In this document: positions 16,292-21,721 of the stretch, piece after piece
Layout: each line of letters begins with the position of its first letter
How positions within the stretch are numbered: the stretch's first letter is position 1
Assembly (NCBI GenBank): GCA_030145015.1
Contig: JAQYWI010000090.1
Location: 1-21,721 of the forward strand
From: Desulfobacterales bacterium
Lineage (GTDB): Bacteria > Desulfobacterota > Desulfobacteria > Desulfobacterales > JAHEIW01
Length of the DNA: 21,721 bases
Direction: 5' to 3'
Translations under genes and position numbers: made by a program
The notes under the pieces: model-generated
What the model was told of the DNA's origin: nothing
The model's input: only the letters and a program-made list of their open reading frames with translations
Databases searched by the model: none

Positions 16292-16519
16292 ATGTCTGAA
16301 AAAGTATTGATATTCGGAAAAGATGCCTGACCGTATACGCGGGCAGCTCGTGAAGCTTATGCCGAAAAAGAAACGGAATTTGACTATATGGACGTGGTAT
16401 CAAATCCCGACCAGCTCGACGCCATGCTCGAACATTCCGATGGCGTGCGCAAAGTCCCGGTGATCGTTGAGGCCGGGGAGGTGATCATCGGTTTTGATGG
16501 GGGCACCTGAGGGGTGTAA
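16292..16519 (+). CDS. Glutaredoxin-like double selenoprotein (UXX-star type), 75 aa
   Basis: Read with UGA as selenocysteine, ATG 16292 (AGGAGG 8 nt upstream) runs to TAA 16517-16519. UGA 16328-16330 is codon 13 in GKDAUPYTRAAREAY, which replaces the first Cys of the glutaredoxin CPYT/CPYC motif. The rest is glutaredoxin-like: FDYMDVVSNPDQ, and VRKVPVIV holding the cis-Pro. UGA 16508-16510 is codon 73, giving the ending GGTUGV-stop. Conserved redox motifs on both sides of each UGA argue against a pseudogene. It matches what I recall as the UXX-star (seleno)protein family, small thioredoxin-fold proteins with a Sec three residues from the end. Probable cytoplasmic thiol/selenol redox protein; partner unknown. 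Divergent from ptsH. Automatic gene finding would miss it. Confidence 0.85.
16342..16363 (+). promoter_or_regulatory. Candidate bacterial SECIS for the first UGA
   Basis: Within the coding sequence, GGCA (16342-16345) pairs with TGCC (16360-16363) and GCT (16346-16348) with AGC (16354-16356). The loop is CGTGA and a 3-nt bulge lies on the 3' side. The loop starts 19 nt after UGA and has G in its second position, as bacterial SECIS elements usually do. Stability was not computed. Confidence 0.5.
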
Positions 16520-16547
16520 ATTATTCGGCCGGCGGCCGAATAATTTA
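16517..16547 (+). promoter_or_regulatory. Candidate SECIS for the second UGA, overlapping the stop codon
   Basis: A perfect 14-bp stem (16517-16530 with 16534-16547, top CGGCC/GGCCG) closes a GGC loop. The loop begins 21 nt after the second UGA with G first, fitting bacterial SECIS geometry. The stem begins at the first base of the stop codon and lies mostly in the 3' UTR. A weak T-containing tail follows, so it may double as an mRNA end or terminator. Confidence 0.6.
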
Positions 16548-16632
16548 GTTATCCGTAGCAAATTCTGGCTGAAAAATTAAAAAATCAACCTGCCCTCCTA
16601 CCTTATTATTCTCTTGACTAACATACATATAC

Positions 16633-16660
16633 ATTATAGCTAAAACGTTTTAGCTATAAT
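16633..16660 (+). promoter_or_regulatory. 28-bp perfect palindromic operator overlapping a -10 box, upstream of livG
   Basis: A perfect 28-bp dyad has the core AGCTAAAACGTTTTAGCT and is centred between 16646 and 16647. Its right end contains TATAAT (16655-16660), a consensus -10 box. A TTGACT lies at 16614-16619, with an alternative TATAGC 15 bp downstream inside the left arm. A repressor bound here would block either promoter. The central ACGT with A/T flanks resembles LacI-type operators, though TetR-type regulators also use long dyads. No regulator gene is adjacent. The site lies 91 bp before the livG ATG. Confidence 0.7.
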
Positions 16661-16751
16661 TCGCTCAATCAAATGAATTTAATTCATATTATTTCGATCC
16701 TTATGATTTGCAAAAAAAAGTTTGTTTCGATATCGGAAAAGTGTGTGCTGG

Positions 16752-17513
16752 ATGGCGACTTTAAACGTTAACGATGTCACGCTTGCATTTGGCGGTTTAA
16801 ATGCGCTGAGTGAGGTATCTCTCAGTATCGAACCGGAGCTGATCACCTCGATTATCGGTCCTAACGGGGCCGGCAAAACCAGCCTGCTGAACTGTATTTC
16901 CGGTTTTTACCACCCCACAAAAGGCAAGATCTTATACGGCGATCAAAACCTTTCCAAAGCCTCTCCACACCAGGTTTCCAGCCTGGGAATTGCGCGTGCC
17001 TTTCAAAATATCGAGCTATTCAGCGGTATGACGGTCCTGGACAACCTGCTGCTGGCCCGCCACCAGAACTTGAAATACAACATATTTCAAGCCGTTTTCT
17101 ATTCCGGGAAGGCATCTGATGAGGAAGCTAAAAATCGACAATATGTCGAGGAAATCATCGATTTTATGGAGCTTGAAGCGTATCGCAAAAAAACGGTCGG
17201 GAGTCTCAGCTACGGTATCCAAAAAAGCGTTGAAGTCGCCCGGGCGCTGACACTGGGTCCGGATTTGCTCTTATTGGATGAACCCATGGCCGGTATGAAT
17301 ATCGAAGAAAAAGAAGATATGGTGCGCTTTGTAATGGACATTCAAAAAGAACGCCATACCACCGTGGTGCTGGTCGAACACGACCTGGGCGTCGTGATGG
17401 ACATATCCGACTATGTGTACGTACTCGACTTCGGGCAATTAATTGGTGCCGGCCAACCCAATGAAGTCGCTGAAAATCCAAAAGTCGTTGAGGCCTACAT
17501 CGGGGAAGAATAG
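16752..17513 (+). CDS. livG: Branched-chain-type ABC transporter ATP-binding protein (LivG)
   Basis: 253 aa from ATG 16752. An in-frame TTG at 16722 would add ten residues, but the conserved family start begins at MATLNV. Its ribosome site is weak. ATPase motifs are Walker A GPNGAGKT (36-43), signature LSYGIQKSVEVARAL (from 152; the usual Q after LSYG is Ile here), Walker B LLLLDEP (Asp176, Glu177) and the H-loop VEHD. FGGLNAL and ARAFQNIELF are LivG-type. First gene of a tight operon with a synthetase and two permeases, controlled by the palindrome upstream. Substrates of such HAAT importers include branched-chain amino acids, amides, urea and aromatic or fatty acids. Confidence 0.92.
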   Translation: MATLNVNDVTLAFGGLNALSEVSLSIEPELITSIIGPNGAGKTSLLNCISGFYHPTKGKILYGDQNLSKASPHQVSSLGIARAFQNIELFSGMTVLDNLLLARHQNLKYNIFQAVFYSGKASDEEAKNRQYVEEIIDFMELEAYRKKTVGSLSYGIQKSVEVARALTLGPDLLLLDEPMAGMNIEEKEDMVRFVMDIQKERHTTVVLVEHDLGVVMDISDYVYVLDFGQLIGAGQPNEVAENPKVVEAYIGEE

Positions 17514-17518
17514 CCAGG

Positions 17519-19447
17519 ATGGAAGATAGAGACGCAGTACTGCAATATACGATTCCGCAACTGCTGAGGTGGCGGGTGCAGCAATCCGGCGATAAGGTCG
17601 CGTTGCGTGAAAAAGATTTTGGCTATTGGAATACGCTCACCTGGAAAGAATACTATGATTACGTTCACAAGACGGCGCTCGGACTGGAAAAAATCGGCTT
17701 AAAAAAAGAGGATAAGCTGGCCTTGATTACCGATAATATCCCTGAGATGCTGATTGTGTCCATCGGCGCCCAGGCCATTGGTGCGATTTCGGCCGGAATC
17801 TATCAAACCAGCCTGCCGGATGAAATCGCGGATATCCTTGATTATATGGATGTCAGCATCGTTTTCTGCGACGACCAGGAACAGGTCGATAAGCTGGTGG
17901 AAATCAGAGACCGCATCCCCGGGGTGAAAAAGGTCCTGTACGAGGATCCGCGCGGTATGCGCGACTATCGATCAGATGACTGGTTTATGTTCATCGATGA
18001 TCTATACGTGCTCGGAGAGAAGGCCCGCGCGGAAAATCCGGAGCGCTTTGATCAGCTGATCGATGCGGGCCACCCGGATGATGTCTGCCATTTTTGCCTG
18101 ACTTCCGGAACAACCGGTTTGCCGAAAGGCGCCATGCTGACGCACATCAACTACATCAACATGGGTCTTCAGCTGACCGAGGTTGATCACCTTGAAGCAG
18201 ATGATGAATACGTTTCATTCCTCCCGTTTGCCTGGATCGGGGAGCAGATGAATTCCTTCGGCGTGGCTCTGGCCACCGGAATTACGATCAATTTTCCGGA
18301 GTCGGTCGAGACCGCCATGGAGGATTTAAAAGAAATCGGCCCGCATTTTATGTTCGGCGCTCCGCGGATCTATGAAACCCTGCAGTCTCAGATCTGGCTC
18401 AAAATCGACGAATCCTACTGGCTCAACCGGCTTTTTTACCGGTACTTCATAAAGGTCGGCGAAAAAGCGGCCTCCTATCGCATGTCCGGCAAGGCCATGC
18501 CGTTTTCTTTGCGAATCCTGGCGTGGTTCGGCAAAAGCCTGGTATTCCTTCCTTTGATCAATCAGATCGGAATGCAGCGGCTGCGTAGAGCTTATACCGG
18601 TGGGGCCGCGTTGGGGCCTGATCTTTTTACCTTCTATCAGGCGCTGGGCGTTAACCTGAAACAGATTTACGGACAAACCGAAATCACGGGGATCGCCTAC
18701 ATGCACCGTGATGGTGACGTTCATCCCGATACGGTTGGAATTCCACTGCCCGGCACCGAGTGCAAGATATCGGAAGATGGCGAAATCCTCTCGTGTTCGC
18801 CCTCAGTGACCAAAGGGTATTATAAAATGCCGGAAAAAACGGCGGAGCTGCTGCAAGAAGGATGGCTGCGCTCGGGCGATGCGGGCTATATCGACGAAAG
18901 CGGGCATCTGGTCGTCATCGATCGTCTGTCCGATGTGATGCACAACAGCAAGGGCGAGATGTTCAGCCCCATGTTTTTGGAAAATAAGCTCAAATTCAGT
19001 CCCTATATCAAGGAAGCCGTTATTTTCGGTGACGGGCGGGAGTATATCGCCACCTTGATTAATATCGACCCGATTGTGGTCGGCAAGTGGGCTGAGGACC
19101 GGGGTATCTCCTTTTCGACCTTTATGGATCTTTCGCAAAGGCCCGAAATCGCCGATTTGATCAACAAACAGGTCGTCGAGTTCAATAAAAATGTCGAAAA
19201 GCCGCATTTTAGAATCAGGCGATTTGCCATTCTTTACAAACTGCTCGATGTCGATGACGGCGAGCTGACCAAAACCGGTAAAATACGCCGTAAATTTATC
19301 CAGGAAAAATATGAAGATCTTTACGATGCGCTTTATGATGAAAGCGTGAGTGAAAAAATGGTGGAAGCATTTTTTCAATACCAGGATGGTCAAACCGCGA
19401 CGGTGGAAACAAAACTAGAATTTTTCACGATGGAAGATGTCAAATGA
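17519..19447 (+). CDS. AMP-forming long-chain-type acyl-CoA synthetase embedded in the liv operon
   Basis: 642 aa, the length of FadD15-like long-chain acyl-CoA ligases. It activates a carboxylic acid with ATP and CoA through an acyl-AMP. Motifs are the P-loop TSGTTGLPKG (195-204), YGQTEITG (from 384), RSGDAGY with ATP-ribose-binding Asp454, DRLSDVMHNSKGE, and the late KTGKIRRKF with catalytic Lys588. It starts 5 nt after livG (ATG 17519) and overlaps livH by 4 nt, so it is fully co-translated with the transporter. The placement suggests that an imported carboxylate is trapped as its CoA ester by vectorial acylation. Whether the acid is fatty, dicarboxylic or aromatic is not readable. Confidence 0.92.
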   Translation: MEDRDAVLQYTIPQLLRWRVQQSGDKVALREKDFGYWNTLTWKEYYDYVHKTALGLEKIGLKKEDKLALITDNIPEMLIVSIGAQAIGAISAGIYQTSLPDEIADILDYMDVSIVFCDDQEQVDKLVEIRDRIPGVKKVLYEDPRGMRDYRSDDWFMFIDDLYVLGEKARAENPERFDQLIDAGHPDDVCHFCLTSGTTGLPKGAMLTHINYINMGLQLTEVDHLEADDEYVSFLPFAWIGEQMNSFGVALATGITINFPESVETAMEDLKEIGPHFMFGAPRIYETLQSQIWLKIDESYWLNRLFYRYFIKVGEKAASYRMSGKAMPFSLRILAWFGKSLVFLPLINQIGMQRLRRAYTGGAALGPDLFTFYQALGVNLKQIYGQTEITGIAYMHRDGDVHPDTVGIPLPGTECKISEDGEILSCSPSVTKGYYKMPEKTAELLQEGWLRSGDAGYIDESGHLVVIDRLSDVMHNSKGEMFSPMFLENKLKFSPYIKEAVIFGDGREYIATLINIDPIVVGKWAEDRGISFSTFMDLSQRPEIADLINKQVVEFNKNVEKPHFRIRRFAILYKLLDVDDGELTKTGKIRRKFIQEKYEDLYDALYDESVSEKMVEAFFQYQDGQTATVETKLEFFTMEDVK

Positions 19448-20337
19448 GTTATTTTTTTCAATTGGTGGCCAGTGGGATCGTGGTCGGCTCTATTTATGCG
19501 CTTTCCGGACTTGGGTTTGTCCTGATTTATAAATCCAGCCGCGTGCTGAATATTGCCCATGGACAGTTTATTGCGCTGGGCGCCTTCATTACTTACGCGC
19601 TGACCGTCGGGCTGCATATTCCCATCTACATTTCCTTTTTGCTGAGTCTGATCATCACCTTCCTGATTGCCATGAGTGTGGAACGCATCTTTTTGCGCCG
19701 TTTGATCGGCGAACCCATTATATCGGTGATTATGGTCACCATCGGGTTAATGTCGATTCTTGACGGGCTCATCTATCTGACCCCGTTTGGTACGGAGAAC
19801 TTCTCCTTTCCGGAGTTTTTGCCAAAAACACCGATCGCCTTGGGCGGGGTTTCGATTTCCTGGACCCAGTTTGTGGGCGTTATTATCACCGTCATATTAA
19901 TTGCCGGCTTTTCCTGGTTCTTTAAAAAATCGACCATCGGCATATCCATGCGGGCGGTTTCGGATGATCAACTGGCGTCGATGTCCATCGGGATTTCCAT
20001 TCCCCGGGTGTTCGGTTTGGCCTGGGCCGCCGCCGGCTTCAGCGCGGCAGCCGCGGGAGGCATTATCGCCAATATTACGGGGTTGAACTTCGACACTCTG
20101 GTTTCTTTCGGTATTATCGTGTTTCCCGTGGTGATTCTCGGCGGGCTGGATTCGATTTTCGGCGCGGTGGTCGCCGGTATCATTTTGGGGCTGATTCAGC
20201 AGTTTGCCGCCGGATACCTGGACGGTCTCTGGGGACTGTTCGGCACCGCCGACCTGTTGCCCTGGTTTATCCTTTTGATCATTTTATTAATCAAGCCTCA
20301 CGGCCTTTTTGGCGTACATGAAATTGAACGGGTGTAA
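19444..20337 (+). CDS. livH: Branched-chain-type ABC transporter permease (LivH)
   Basis: 297-aa inner-membrane permease with about eight hydrophobic segments. The N-terminus has the LivH signature SGLGFVLIYKSSRVLNIAHG (residues 21-40, with GQFIALGAF following). The central cytoplasmic loop FKKSTIGISMRAVSDDQLAS is the EAA-like ATPase contact. The C-terminal half carries the GGIIANITGLNFDT and FPVVILGGLDSIFGAVVAG stretches typical of the family. ATG at 19444 overlaps the synthetase stop in ATGA. It pairs with LivM to form the pore. Confidence 0.94.
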   Translation: MSYFFQLVASGIVVGSIYALSGLGFVLIYKSSRVLNIAHGQFIALGAFITYALTVGLHIPIYISFLLSLIITFLIAMSVERIFLRRLIGEPIISVIMVTIGLMSILDGLIYLTPFGTENFSFPEFLPKTPIALGGVSISWTQFVGVIITVILIAGFSWFFKKSTIGISMRAVSDDQLASMSIGISIPRVFGLAWAAAGFSAAAAGGIIANITGLNFDTLVSFGIIVFPVVILGGLDSIFGAVVAGIILGLIQQFAAGYLDGLWGLFGTADLLPWFILLIILLIKPHGLFGVHEIERV

Positions 20338-20340
20338 GTT

Positions 20341-21435
20341 ATGTCGCAGAATCGCTGGCTGGCAACCGGTAATTTTTTCACATCGCACAAGCAGGAACAG
20401 CGCATCTTCTTTACGCATCTGGACCGGTTGATCTTTATATGCTTTCTGGTTCTGGCGTTTGCCTGGCCGCTTTTTTTCAAGCTCGGCAATAAAAATATGC
20501 TGGTGATCGACAATATTCTGGTGGCCATTATTGCGATTTACGGGTTAAATCTGCTGACCGGTTATACCGGCCTGATTTCCATCGGGCATGCCGCCTTTGT
20601 CGGGGTGGGGGCTTACACCCTGGCGACCTTTTCGCGGATTCTGGGAGACAGCCACGTGTTGCTGACCCACGCCTGGCCCTTGATGATCCTGCTGGCCGGG
20701 GGGGTCGGTGCCGTGATCGGCGCCTTTGTGGGCCTGCCGGCCCTGCGGCTGAAGCATTTGTACCTGGTGATTGCCACCCTTTCCTTTCAGATGATCTTCC
20801 AGTGGGTCATCAATTTTTCGAAATTTTTTAATCAGGGCCAAACCATCGCCATCGGCCGGGTATTCTGGTTTGCCGGCAAAGTGACCCGCAGTCAGCATTA
20901 TTTGTTCTGGTATTATGTTGCCCTGATATTTGTGGTGCTTTTCGGATTTGGCGTCCGCAATTTGCTGCGCACGCGTTACGGAAGGTGTCTGGTGGCGGTG
21001 CGCGACAATGACCGCGCCGCCGATGCCATGGGCATGCACCCGGGATTCACCAAGGTGTACGCATTCGCGCTGTCCGGATTTCTTGCCGGTGTCGCCGGAG
21101 CGCTGCATGCCTACCTGTGGCGCGGCGTGGGCTTTGAATCGTTTACGCTGCATCACTCCATTAACTATCTGGCCATGGCGATTGTCGGCGGATTGGGCAG
21201 CCTGATGGGGTCATTTTTCGGACCCACGGCGATTTTCATGCTGGATGTCCAGGTCGAGCACCTTTCTGAATTCGCCAAAACATTGTTTCCGTCGGCGCTG
21301 GACCTGGCAACGGCATTGCGCCCGCTGTCATTTGGTCTGGTGATCGTCCTGTTTTTGATGTTTGAACCGCGCGGTATTGCCAACTGGTGGCGGATCCTGC
21401 GCAGCTATTTAAAACTCTGGCCATTTCGTTACTGA
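20341..21435 (+). CDS. livM: Branched-chain-type ABC transporter permease (LivM)
   Basis: 364-aa inner-membrane permease. After a polar N-terminal extension of about 30 residues come about eight to nine transmembrane segments. Signature stretches are GLNLLTGYTGLISIGHAAFV (LivM/LivH family N-terminal motif), LLRTRYGRCLVAVRDNDRAA (ATPase-contact loop) and INYLAMAIVGGLGSLMGSFF. ATG lies 3 nt after the livH stop, with only a weak GGGTG upstream, so translation is probably coupled. The LivF ATPase and periplasmic LivK/LivJ that complete the importer should lie beyond the window or elsewhere. Confidence 0.93.
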   Translation: MSQNRWLATGNFFTSHKQEQRIFFTHLDRLIFICFLVLAFAWPLFFKLGNKNMLVIDNILVAIIAIYGLNLLTGYTGLISIGHAAFVGVGAYTLATFSRILGDSHVLLTHAWPLMILLAGGVGAVIGAFVGLPALRLKHLYLVIATLSFQMIFQWVINFSKFFNQGQTIAIGRVFWFAGKVTRSQHYLFWYYVALIFVVLFGFGVRNLLRTRYGRCLVAVRDNDRAADAMGMHPGFTKVYAFALSGFLAGVAGALHAYLWRGVGFESFTLHHSINYLAMAIVGGLGSLMGSFFGPTAIFMLDVQVEHLSEFAKTLFPSALDLATALRPLSFGLVIVLFLMFEPRGIANWWRILRSYLKLWPFRY

Positions 21436-21721
21436 AATAGCCTGATTAACCATTGGCTGCAGTACCCGATGCCGGTTAAAAAATTGCTGCATAGCCTTGA
21501 ATAATATTTAAGAAATTGTATATAAAGCATTGTTTTGTGCATCATATGTTTGATTATGTGGCTAACCCCTTTAATTTAATACATTAAAGGCTAAAAAAGG
21601 CTTCTGCAAAATAGGGTTTTAGGGAGCATCGACTGCCCTTTGTAGCAGGGCTAAAGGAGGAAAAAGGAAATACAAAGAAAAAGTAAGTTTTAGACCGGCA
21701 ACTAATGCGCAGCTATGCCCG
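21436..21721. other. Downstream intergenic region, no gene seen to the window end
   Basis: A hairpin (CCTTTAAT/ATTAAAGG, 21569-21591) and a short GCCCT/AGGGC stem (near 21633-21650) lie after livM. A strong TAAAGGAGG (21652-21660) follows, but no ATG, GTG or TTG stands at a proper distance. The first ATG, at 21713-21715, is about 50 nt on. Confidence 0.4.

Noticed and set aside
16328..16330. UGA as a true stop making the region a pseudogene
   Set aside because: The frame continues intact for 60 further codons with redox-fold motifs and a second UGA of the same type, each with a SECIS-like hairpin.
18803..19393. 196-codon minus-strand frame inside the acyl-CoA synthetase
   Set aside because: Antisense to a gene with all synthetase motifs; no recognisable domain.
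20545..21156. 203-codon minus-strand frame inside livM
   Set aside because: Antisense shadow of a well-supported permease; His/Gln/Gly-rich composition, no domain and no ribosome site.
21652..21721. Start of another gene after the strong AGGAGG
   Set aside because: No start codon at a usable distance; the first ATG is about 50 nt downstream, at the window edge.

Overview
The window looks like chromosomal DNA from a Gram-negative, probably anaerobic Desulfobacterota (deltaproteobacterial, Desulfobacterales-like) organism. This is inferred from gene content only. The pointers are a complete ADP-heptose pathway for lipopolysaccharide core, an HPr/Enzyme I pair without sugar permeases, a sigma-54-like promoter before a pilin-like gene, a branched-chain-type ABC operon with a built-in acyl-CoA synthetase, and a small selenoprotein read through two in-frame UGA codons. 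No rRNA or tRNA gene, CRISPR array, complete insertion sequence or phage gene was recognised.

Layout. Positions 1-1118 are gene-poor, with one small hypothetical ORF and two overlapping tiny membrane ORFs, all on the minus strand. 1119-3727 (minus) encodes a two-subunit molybdenum hydroxylase of the isoquinoline 1-oxidoreductase/aldehyde dehydrogenase type: a 2Fe-2S subunit followed, with a 4-nt overlap, by a Tat-exported molybdopterin subunit. A 611-bp spacer carrying a dispersed repeat and a sigma-54-like promoter leads to a lone PilX-like pilin protein (4339-5457, plus). A shared hairpin terminator separates it from a convergent, exported FG-GAP/PKD protein (5526-7330, minus), whose reading frame is broken by a 5-bp tandem duplication.

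7779-11626 (minus) is an ADP-L-glycero-D-manno-heptose operon in the order hldD, gmhA, hldE, gmhB, ending with a 51-residue CxxC protein whose start overlaps the gmhB stop. A CDF cation transporter follows on the plus strand (11987-12913). Then comes a 411-bp spacer of nested inverted repeats, smpB (minus) and ptsH-ptsI (minus).

Divergent from ptsH is the selenoprotein (16292-16519): glutaredoxin-like, with a U-P-Y-T site near the N-terminus and a second selenocysteine three residues from the C-terminus. Each UGA is followed by a plausible bacterial SECIS hairpin. The last region (16752-21435, plus) is livG, an AMP-forming acyl-CoA synthetase, livH and livM, tightly packed behind a 28-bp perfect palindrome that overlaps a TATAAT box. 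The binding protein and second ATPase expected for such a transporter are not in the window.

The observations most worth following are the double-selenocysteine protein with its paired SECIS candidates, the duplication-inactivated (or switchable) FG-GAP protein, the palindromic operator of the liv/synthetase operon, and the unlisted small proteins.
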